Shown one piece after another: positions 9,596 through 17,065 of a DNA stretch of 56,965 nucleotides. Both the position numbers and the translations under genes were made by a program. This DNA comes from Paracoccaceae bacterium (GTDB lineage: Bacteria > Pseudomonadota > Alphaproteobacteria > Rhodobacterales > Rhodobacteraceae), in NCBI GenBank assembly GCA_021296235.1, contig JAGWAS010000004.1:34569-91533 (forward strand). Direction: 5' to 3'. How positions within the stretch are numbered: the first letter of the stretch is position 1; every line of letters starts with the position of its first letter. The notes below the pieces were generated by a model that worked only from the letters and a program-made list of their open reading frames with translations, had not been told where the DNA came from and did not search any database.

Positions 9596-9953
9596 GTCGC
9601 CCCTTCACGGGGGCGTGGATTGAAACATATAAACACCAGCGGACAAACTACCGGCACCGCGTCGCCCCTTCACGGGGGCGTGGATTGAAACTCCTGATTC
9701 GTTTCCGTTGCCCCTGTCTAGCACAGTCGCCCCTTCACGGGGGCGTGGATTGAAACCACTTATCCGGGATCTCACGAAACCACCACAGCGTCGCCCCTTC
9801 ACGGGGGCGTGGATTGAAACATCGGATGACCTCCAGGAGTTGGAGCACGACTTGTCGCCCCTTCACGGGGGCGTGGATTGAAACATCATGAGCACAAAAT
9901 CAGGATCACTCGTTTTAGTCGCCCCTTCACGGGGGCGTGGATTGAAACACACC

Positions 9954-10039
9954 AACAACGTTGAATTTACTTCTCCACTGCCGTCGCCCCTTCACGAACA
10001 ACGTTGAATTTACTTCTCCACTGCCGTCGCCCCTTCACG
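9954..10039 (+). repeat. 43-bp exact tandem duplication inside the CRISPR array
   Basis: Bases 9954-9996 and 9997-10039 are identical. Each copy is the last 29 bases of one spacer plus the first 14 bases of the repeat (up to CTTCACG). As a result one repeat stops at its loop and is followed directly by a second, shortened copy of the same spacer, which is then followed by a full repeat. Confidence 0.97.
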
Positions 10040-11300
10040 GGGGCGTGGATTGAAACTGGGCAATGCTGGGCAAACAGGATGCCTATCGCCAGTCGCCCCT
10101 TCACGGGGGCGTGGATTGAAACCGGTAAAACGATGAAACGGATAGTGAAAGTCTCCGTCGCCCCTTCACGGGGGCGTGGATTGAAACGCTCGCTGAGTGA
10201 AGTGCCGGTTGATCCAGCCCGCGTCGCCCCTTCACGGGGGCGTGGATTGAAACAGTGGCACAAAGGCTTCTCAGGCTTCTGTTGAGGTCGCCCCTTCACG
10301 GGGGCGTGGATTGAAACATCAACCCGTGCACGGGTATGAAACGCCTCCAGTGTCGCCCCTTCACGGGGGCGTGGATTGAAACCAACCGGATGCACACCCG
10401 CCAACTCCCATAGACCGTCGCCCCTTCACGGGGGCGTGGATTGAAACATTCCAAACCCGTTCGACAGCACGGGAAAAGACCGTCGCCCCTTCACGGGGGC
10501 GTGGATTGAAACCACCACCCGCATCACGGTGGTGCGGCACACGCCGGGTCGCCCCTTCACGGGGGCGTGGATTGAAACAACGGAATGGTTCGATTTCGTT
10601 ATTTCAGTGCTGTCGCCCCTTCACGGGGGCGTGGATTGAAACAGTCAAAACATGTGGGCCAGCATGGGCGGCTCCAGTCGCCCCTTCACGGGGGCGTGGA
10701 TTGAAACTTGACATCAGCCTGCGTGTCAGTCGCATGCCTGGAGTCGCCCCTTCACGGGGGCGTGGATTGAAACACGAGTAGATCGAGCATCCTCCTGCCC
10801 AATATTGTCGCCCCTTCACGGGGGCGTGGATTGAAACCATATGGATGAGTTGGTGTCGTTTCCGGTCACGGGTCGCCCCTTCACGGGGGCGTGGATTGAA
10901 ACTCAAGAGTGGACGCGTTGCCCCGGCGGACGCTCGTCGCCCCTTCACGGGGGCGTGGATTGAAACATGAAGCGGGCAAACTTCAAGTCATCGTTTGAGC
11001 GTCGCCCCTTCACGGGGGCGTGGATTGAAACAACTTGATATGCATATGTGCGCCTCATGTTATGAGTCGCCCCTTCACGGGGGCGTGGATTGAAACAAAA
11101 TGACTGAAACCGCATGGGACAATGCCAGCGTCGCCCCTTCACGGGGGCGTGGATTGAAACTGTAAGGCTCCGGCGCCGTTGACAGGTCGAGGCAAGTCGC
11201 CCCTTCACGGGGGCGTGGATTGAAACCGCATACGTGTTCCACAAATATTCATGGTCGGCAGTCGCCCCTTCACGGGGGCGTGGATTGAAACGTAAAATTG

Positions 11301-11380
11301 TATTGGAAGGTAACTTTGATTCACGTCGCCCCTTCACGGGTATTGGAAGGTAACTTTGATTCACGTCGCCCCTTCACGGG
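11301..11380 (+). repeat. 40-bp exact tandem duplication inside the CRISPR array
   Basis: Bases 11301-11340 and 11341-11380 are identical. Each copy holds the last 24 bases of a spacer plus the first 16 bases of the repeat (up to TTCACGGG). The layout is the same as at 9954-10039, with the break again at the hairpin loop of the repeat. Confidence 0.97.
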
Positions 11381-12370
11381 GGCGTGGATTGAAACCACAA
11401 TACCATCGTCCGTACCCGCAAGAGGATTGTCGCCCCTTCACGGGGGCGTGGATTGAAACACAACTCCCCCCGAAAGGATCGCCACCTCTAGGGTCGCCCC
11501 TTCACGGGGGCGTGGATTGAAACTCAATGTGAATAGGCTGATCGCTAGCGCAACCAGGTCGCCCCTTCACGGGGGCGTGGATTGAAACTGGACAGAATCC
11601 GAGTTGGCGATCCTGCGCGCCGGTCGCCCCTTCACGGGGGCGTGGATTGAAACCAAACGACAAAGCAGTATTGCCGGTCCGCTCGCCGTCGCCCCTTCAC
11701 GGGGGCGTGGATTGAAACTGGACGTCAATCATGTGATCTACATGAAGCTGCTGGTCGCCCCTTCACGGGGGCGTGGATTGAAACAACTGTGTCGAAGATC
11801 ATGGCGAGACGAGATCCTGTCGCCCCTTCACGGGGGCGTGGATTGAAACACAACTCCATCGTTCAGACCCGCAAGCGGATTGGGTCGCCCCTTCACGGGG
11901 GCGTGGATTGAAACATTTTTAGAACGAAATCAGGATCAGAAGTCTTAAGTCGCCCCTTCACGGGGGCGTGGATTGAAACATTCGATGTGGCCAACGTTTG
12001 ACTCCTTTTTCCGTCGCCCCTTCACGGGGGCGTGGATTGAAACAATTGGTTTCCTCTGTTTGCGCCCCGATTTTCGAGTCGCCCCTTCACGGGGGCGTGG
12101 ATTGAAACCGAAATCTTCCGAAAGCCATCGGAAAGTGTAGGGGTCGCCCCTTCACGGGGGCGTGGATTGAAACACCAGGCGGACGTCATCCTCGCGGCCG
12201 AAGCGCTTGTCGCCCATTCACGGGGGCGTGGATTGAAACACGTCAGCATTGACATCCGTCGCATGCCTAGACGGTCGCCCCTTCACGGGGGCGTGGATTG
12301 AAACATTGCAATCGGGAAACGCATGCTCGGGATTGCGCGTCGCCCCTTCACGGGGCGTGGATTGAAACGA

Positions 12371-13192
12371 CTATGAAGGGCTCTGTTGCAAAAATCTGCC
12401 GGAGTTGCCGGTTGTGTGATCTGGCACCGCCTTTCCTCCAAATCCCTGCTGGATCGCGATTTGCTCAAGTTCCGCTCCATGCAGCGACATAAACTCGCTC
12501 ATCATCTCTGGCCCGATCCCGAAGGCCCGTTCGACAAGACGTACTTCGCCCCTGATGTCGGGCTGGTGCTGGAAGGCGTTGGCCTGCTTCTTCCGCAGGG
12601 AGCGCATTGCCTCGAAGCCCTTGATCGTCGCACAGGCCGTCTTCATTGACTTGAAGCCAAGGGTCGGCTTGATCAGGCGCTTGAGTTTGCCATGGTCAGC
12701 CTCGACAACGTTGTTGAGGTATTTCACCTGTCTGTGGTCGGTGTCGGAGAATGGCTTGGCCATGGCAGCCCGCCTTGTCGGTGTTGATCACGTCGGGCTT
12801 TTCCCAGGATTTGCAGCCGCACAAGGCTTTGCCGAGAAACCGCTTGGCGGCTTTCGCGTTGCGGTTTTGGGACAGGTGGAAATCGATGGTGTTCCCATGG
12901 CTGTCAACGGCGCGATACAGATACGCCCATTTGCCTTTGACCTTGATGTAGGTCTCATCCACGCGCCACGACCGTGAGAAGCTGCGCAGCCGGCAATGCC
13001 ACCGCAGGAGCTTTTCGATCTCGGGGCATAGGCCTGGACCCATCGGTAGATGGTGGTGTGGTCAACCTTGACGCCGCGCTCTTTCAGCATTTCTTCGAGA
13101 TCACGGTAGCTGACGCCATATCGGCATTATCATCGAACGGCCCACAGAATGATCTCGCCCCGGAAGTGCCGCCACTTGAAGTCATGGGTCAT
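12371..13192 (-). pseudogene. IS6-family transposase, inactivated (copy B)
   Basis: On the minus strand the transposase reads MTHDFKWRHFRGEIILWAVR and is then broken by two adjacent stop codons, TGA TAA, where the family has Trp-Tyr. It resumes with YRDLEEMLKERGVKVDHTTIYRWVQ. A one-base deletion after YAP shifts the frame near 13028. The catalytic core follows (RSWRVDETYIKVKG, VINTDKA). A 29-base deletion near 12750, seen by comparison with copy A, shifts the frame again before HRQVKYLNNVVEADHGK. The full set of DDE motifs is therefore spread over three frames and no active enzyme can be made. Confidence 0.88.
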
Positions 13193-13268
13193 GGGAAAGT
13201 CTCCAAAACACAATCCACCGCTACCTCGCTCACAAGGACAGCTGGGAGCGGTTTTTGCAACAGGGCCC
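12378..13268 (-). mobile_element. IS6-family insertion sequence, copy B (degraded)
   Basis: The ends form an inverted repeat: GGGCTCTGTTGCAAAAAT at 12378 and, on the other strand, GGGCCCTGTTGCAAAAAC ending at 13268. This matches the IS6/IS26 terminal pattern. The element is about 890 bases, a little short because of internal deletions. The 8-base sequences flanking the two ends do not match, so there is no target-site duplication. That fits adjacent deletion or rearrangement mediated by the element, or simply age. The left end sits nine bases after the last CRISPR repeat. The right end abuts a fragment of a potassium-channel gene. Confidence 0.9.
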
Positions 13269-13500
13269 ATTTTCTGCTTCGCTCTGCTGCACGGGAACTT
13301 TGGCATTATCGGGGCAGGTGGGCTCAAGGCGTCCGCTTCCATTAAAGTTGCATTGCATTTTTTCATCGTGACATTCACGACCCTTGGATATGGCGACCTT
13401 TACTCAACTCCAGCAGGCCGGCTCCCGGCGGCACTGCAGGCGTTAAGCGGTTACATGTATCTGGGATTTGCTGTTGGCTTGGCGGTCAATGGATTCAGGC
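13269..13500 (+). pseudogene. Potassium-channel fragment (pore and last helix)
   Basis: Immediately right of the IS6 inverted repeat, an open frame reads VALHFFIVTFTTLGYGDLYSTPAGRLPAALQALSGYMYLGFAVGLAVN. TLGYGD is the K+ selectivity filter, and the layout (pore helix, filter, second transmembrane helix) is that of a two-helix ion-channel domain. The N-terminal part, including the first helix, is missing because the IS element or an associated deletion removed it. After VGLAVNGF the similarity fades and the frame runs on without recognisable sequence toward 13604. It is probably non-functional. Confidence 0.65.
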
Positions 13501-13604
13501 CGTCATTCCGATTCATAGGAAACCCGGCCTCAATTGTCAGTGGAAAGAGGATGCGGTGCGGCTGGACTGGCAACTCAGATGAACGAGGACGGGCCTTTCA
13601 GGGC

Positions 13605-14417
13605 TCAACCCACAAAGGCGCGCTCCACAACAAAATCCGCTGGAGCACTGTTGGATCCCTCGGTAAATCCGGCACTCTCCAACATGGCCTTCATTTCCTT
13701 GAGCAATCCCATGGAACCGCAAATCATGCATCGGTCGCGTTCTTTCGAAAGAGCAGGCAGATCTAGATCCTGGAAAAACCTACCTGAATTGATGAGATCC
13801 GTGATTCGCCCCATTTGATCCGAACTCTCCCGCGTGGTCGTTGGGTAATGAACCAGAGCAGCCTGTGCTTCCTCACCCACAAGCGGGTCATCAAGGGTCG
13901 CAGCCACCAATTCCTGCCCATATTTGAGTTCAGCAACAAGCCGGCAGGTATGGGTCAGCACGACTTGTTCAAATTTTTCGTAGGTCTCCGGATCCCGGAT
14001 GATTGACGCAAACGGGGCGATTCCAGTGCCGGTGGAGAACAGGTGGAGCCGCCTGCCAGGCAACAGCGCGTCGTTGACCAGCGTACCGGTGGGCTTTCGC
14101 CGCATAAGCACGGTGTCGCCCGGCCTTATCTTCTGGAGATGCTTGGTAAGCGGGCCGTCGGAAACCTTGATCGAATAGAACTCCAACTCCTCGTCCCAAC
14201 TGGGGCTGGCGATCGAATAGGCCCGAAAGATTGGCCTTTCGGAATTCGGTAAACCGATCATGACAAACTCACCTGAACGGAACCTGAAGCTCTTCGGCCT
14301 GGTGATCCTGAACTTGAACAAGCGATCGGTGAAGTGGGCAACTGCAGTCACAGTTTCGGCAAAGACGCCTGGCGGAGCCGCAAACTCACTTCTCCGGGTT
14401 TGTGTCAACTGATCCAT
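13605..14417 (-). CDS. fpr: Ferredoxin/flavodoxin-NADP+ reductase
   Basis: This FAD enzyme moves electrons between NADPH and ferredoxin or flavodoxin. The 270-residue protein matches the bacterial type I FPR seen in Rhodobacter. FAD-binding RAYSIASP lies near residue 65, NADP-binding FSTGTGIAPFASI near residue 127, ICGSMGLLKEM near residue 233, and the C-terminus is VERAFVG. It is monocistronic on the minus strand and diverges from the enamidase gene, with about 240 bases between the two starts. It could supply reduced ferredoxin for the 6-hydroxynicotinate reductase step encoded 15 kb away, but a general oxidative-stress or housekeeping role is equally possible. Confidence 0.92.
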   Translation of the reverse strand: MDQLTQTRRSEFAAPPGVFAETVTAVAHFTDRLFKFRITRPKSFRFRSGEFVMIGLPNSERPIFRAYSIASPSWDEELEFYSIKVSDGPLTKHLQKIRPGDTVLMRRKPTGTLVNDALLPGRRLHLFSTGTGIAPFASIIRDPETYEKFEQVVLTHTCRLVAELKYGQELVAATLDDPLVGEEAQAALVHYPTTTRESSDQMGRITDLINSGRFFQDLDLPALSKERDRCMICGSMGLLKEMKAMLESAGFTEGSNSAPADFVVERAFVG

Positions 14418-14516
14418 TCTTCATGTTCCAAGGGGTCGGGATTCGCAGCTCAAATTTTATTGGGGATCAGACCGCACATTCCGGTCTTGTCAAGTTTTCC
14501 TCATCGCCCGGCTGTC

Positions 14517-14536
14517 AGTTTGTTAGTATACTAATG
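14517..14536. promoter_or_regulatory. Palindromic operator candidate upstream of the enamidase gene
   Basis: The 12-base perfect palindrome TTAGTATACTAA (14523-14534) lies about 120 bases before the enamidase start. The surrounding 20 bases match, 19 of 20, the reverse complement of 34351-34370 in front of the hydroxylase operon. A symmetric site of this size suits a MarR-type dimer, and a marR gene lies in that operon. The sites are seen directly; the binding protein is inference. Confidence 0.7.
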
Positions 14537-14655
14537 ATTATGAGCGGACGGTTCCCTTGTCAACCCCGTCGGCTGCAAGGCAATCCAAGTTGCGCCGAAT
14601 TCGGTGTTTGCTACTATCCCCGCGGGTACCGGGAGACAATCAGGAGAATGTGAAC

Positions 14656-15834
14656 ATGGCCGAAGCTCAGGGGAAACTGGTGGTTCGGAATATTGGCCTT
14701 ATTCTGACCGGCAAGATTGAGCAGCCGATTATGGAGGGCGATTGCGTGGTTTCGGTCGGTGGGCGGATAGCCGAAGCGGGATATGAAACCAACCTAGATA
14801 CCGCCGGCGCCGATGTCGTCGTGGACGCCAAGGGAGTGTCACTGGCTCCCGGCCTCATCGACAGCCACATTCACCCGGTGGTCGGCGATTACACACCTCG
14901 CCAGCAACAGCTTCACTGGATTGACTCTACCCTGAATGGCGGTGTTACGACCATGATTTCGGCAGGTGAGGTTCACATGCCGGGTCGGCCGAGGGACATA
15001 ATCGGTCTGAAGGCAATGGCAATCGCCGCGCAGCGCTGGTACGAGAACTTCCGCCCTTCCGGGGTCAAGGTTCTTGCTGGTGCACCGGTCATTGAACACG
15101 GGATGGAGGAGAAGGATTTCAAGGATCTGGCCGATTCCGGCGTAAAGCTGCTCGGCGAGGTCGGTTTGGGGTCCGTCAAGGACGGACCAACGGCCCGGAA
15201 GATGGTTGGCTGGGCCCGCAAATACGGAATCCAGAGCACGATTCACACCGGTGGACCGTCAATTCCCGGTTCTGGATTGATCGACAAGGACATTGTGCTT
15301 GAGGCCGACACCGATGTTATCGGCCACATCAACGGAGGCCATTCGGCCTTGCCGGACGATCAGATCGTTTGCCTGTGCGAGAGTTGCAGCAGGAGCCTTG
15401 AAATTGTTCACAACGGCAATGAAAGAGCGGCCCTGCTGACCCTTAACACCGCACGCGAACTTGAGCAGCTCGAGCGCATCATACTCGGCACTGATGGACC
15501 GGCAGGCTCAGGAGTGCAGCCTCTCGGAATTCTCAGGATGATTGCCATGTTGTCCGCACTCGGAAATGTCCCGGCCGAAGTTGCGATCTGTTTCGGAACC
15601 GGCAACACCGCCCGCATGCGGGAACTCGACGTTGGTCTTATTGAACCAGGATACGCGGCAGATTTTGTTCTGATGGATCAGGCCCAGCACGCTCCGGGCA
15701 GGAACATCCTCGATTCCATCGGTCAGGGGAACTTGCCCGGAGTCGGCATGACAATCATCGATGGCGTGGTTCGCTCACGTCGAAGCCGAAATACACCACC
15801 GGCACAGATGCTTCCAACCATTGAGGGTGAGTAG
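14656..15834 (+). CDS. Enamidase-like metal-dependent amidohydrolase
   Basis: An amidohydrolase-superfamily enzyme of 392 residues, best matching enamidase. That enzyme opens the ring of 1,4,5,6-tetrahydro-6-oxonicotinate to 2-formylglutarate in nicotinate breakdown. Visible metal ligands are DSHIHPVVGDYTP (HxH near residue 71), KLLGEVGLGSVKDG (Glu in the position of the bridging acid), TIHTGGPSIPG, GHINGGHSAL and GTDGPAGSGVQPLGI. The start is ATG 14656, with GGAG nine bases upstream. The identification is strengthened by the 6-hydroxynicotinate reductase and molybdenum hydroxylase genes at 29-34 kb and by the shared operator site. Other lactams or cyclic imides remain possible substrates. 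It is transcribed alone. Confidence 0.8.
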   Translation: MAEAQGKLVVRNIGLILTGKIEQPIMEGDCVVSVGGRIAEAGYETNLDTAGADVVVDAKGVSLAPGLIDSHIHPVVGDYTPRQQQLHWIDSTLNGGVTTMISAGEVHMPGRPRDIIGLKAMAIAAQRWYENFRPSGVKVLAGAPVIEHGMEEKDFKDLADSGVKLLGEVGLGSVKDGPTARKMVGWARKYGIQSTIHTGGPSIPGSGLIDKDIVLEADTDVIGHINGGHSALPDDQIVCLCESCSRSLEIVHNGNERAALLTLNTARELEQLERIILGTDGPAGSGVQPLGILRMIAMLSALGNVPAEVAICFGTGNTARMRELDVGLIEPGYAADFVLMDQAQHAPGRNILDSIGQGNLPGVGMTIIDGVVRSRRSRNTPPAQMLPTIEGE

Positions 15835-15988
15835 TCCGTTCCCTATCCGGAATTTCCTGCTGAAAGGCCCCAGCCGACAGTGTGGCCAAGTGCCCACTTT
15901 ACCCGCAATTCGGATGGCATACGGGCACCATGCCTCGGTTGGCGGCATTCGGTCAGCCGACCTGAGTCGCTGGTCCGGGAACAGCCAA

Positions 15989-17065
15989 TCAATCCTGCTT
16001 CTCATTCAGCCAAGCTTGGAATCGGCGGTCTCTCAGATCCCTAGTGTGTGCATACCACACCGTATCGCGGGTCAGGAATCTCTCGCCATGCTGCGGAGCG
16101 TTCGGAAGGTGGTCGCGCATCGGAATTGTCCCGTCCGGTTTGAGTCCGACACGCAATTGCCCGGACCTCCGGGCCGGCCCATATGGAATCAATTCCGCCA
16201 GTGCCGCCAACTGTTCCGGGGCCGTCGCAAATCCAATGAACAATTCCGCGTCCGCAATTCTGCCGGACGCATTTGAAATCGCCCAAACTTCATGGCCAAT
16301 CAACCGGCCGTCCCAAATTATCGTTATCGGCAACCCGTCATTGCTGGCGGCAGAAAAGAACCGTCCATTGTAACCCGTGGACATCGAAACGTCCCCATTC
16401 GCCAACAGCTGGACCGGATCGGCAACATCGTCCCACCAAACAATATGGTCGCGGATCTCACTGAGTTTGCGCAATGCCAGCTTGAGCCCGCGATCCGTGC
16501 TGAGCAAATCATATACCTGTCGGGCCGGAACGCCCTCCGCCAACAGCGCCCACTCAAGTATGGCGTCCGGACTCTTCTGCACCGCCCGCTTTCCGGGAAA
16601 TGCCTCGACATCAAAGAAATCCTCCATGCGTGTCGGCTTGATGCCGGGATATGATCGGACATTGAACGCTACAACCGTGGCAAACACATTTTGGGCCACG
16701 GAGCACTCCCGAAATGCACCTTCGACAAAATCCTGCCGGACAGGCACCGCTTGATCCTGCAACACAATCTCTTCGGCATCGAACGGCAGAAGAAAGCCGG
16801 CCTCGCAGCCGGCAATCGCCCGATCCTCCACCATGTCGACAACGTCCCAATTCTCCGCAACAGCGCGCTCATTGATTGACTCAATTGAACCGTCGTAGCT
16901 CAAGACCTTGATTTCAATTCCGGTTGCTTCCGTGAATGGTTTGAATATCGCTTCCGATTGCGCTTGCTGGTATGGGCCACCCCAAGACACAACGGTGAGT
17001 GGTTCGCACTGGGCAAAAGAGACAGACGCAAATACCAGTGGCAGGGCCAACCTAACCGGGTGCAT
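15989..17065 (-). CDS. Periplasmic solute-binding protein (PotD/AfuA-like), orphan
   Basis: An extracellular solute-binding protein of the spermidine/putrescine-iron type, 358 residues, with a signal peptide (MHPVRLALPLVFASVSFAQC). Typical features are LTVVSWGGPYQQAQ at the mature N-terminus, NERAVAENWDVVDM, and GDVSMSTGYNGRF near residue 220. I chose ATG 17065, with GGAAG upstream, over an earlier ATG at 17107 because the signal peptide then begins correctly. The start lies inside the end of the chloride-channel gene (14-base overlap), so the two are co-transcribed. No permease or ATPase genes are adjacent. The ligand cannot be read from sequence, and a polyamine, amino-acid derivative or organic anion are all plausible. 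Confidence 0.8.
   Translation of the reverse strand: MHPVRLALPLVFASVSFAQCEPLTVVSWGGPYQQAQSEAIFKPFTEATGIEIKVLSYDGSIESINERAVAENWDVVDMVEDRAIAGCEAGFLLPFDAEEIVLQDQAVPVRQDFVEGAFRECSVAQNVFATVVAFNVRSYPGIKPTRMEDFFDVEAFPGKRAVQKSPDAILEWALLAEGVPARQVYDLLSTDRGLKLALRKLSEIRDHIVWWDDVADPVQLLANGDVSMSTGYNGRFFSAASNDGLPITIIWDGRLIGHEVWAISNASGRIADAELFIGFATAPEQLAALAELIPYGPARRSGQLRVGLKPDGTIPMRDHLPNAPQHGERFLTRDTVWYAHTRDLRDRRFQAWLNEKQD

Larger units (their letters stand above)
9596..12368 (+). CRISPR. Type I-C CRISPR array, 42 repeats plus 2 truncated repeats
   Basis: The 31-base repeat starts GTCGCCCCTTCACGGGGGCG and ends GGATTGAAAC. It contains the stem CGCCCC/GGGGCG around a short loop, as expected for Cas5c processing. 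I count 42 full or nearly full copies, first at 9596-9626 and last at 12339-12368. The spacers are 33-35 bases. Two further copies are truncated at 14 and 16 bases (9983-9996 and 11325-11340), each within a tandem duplication. All full repeats appear identical except two at the far end: 12209-12239 has C to A in CGCCCATTC, and 12339-12368 lacks one G. This fixes the old end on the right. Only about nine bases follow the last repeat before the IS6 element begins, so the array was probably longer once. Confidence 0.98.

Noticed and set aside
9538..11846. Several open reading frames of 65-145 codons through the CRISPR array on both strands, rich in GAWIET, VAPSRGRGLK or SIHAPVKGR
   Set aside because: They are translations of the CRISPR repeat itself read in different frames; there is no start context and no conserved protein.
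12371..12388. Target-site duplication next to the IS6 element
   Set aside because: I compared the 8 bases outside each inverted repeat in both possible registers and they do not match.
16611..16884. Short minus-strand frames rich in Cys and Arg inside the binding-protein gene
   Set aside because: They are in other frames of a gene with a clear signal peptide and family sequence.
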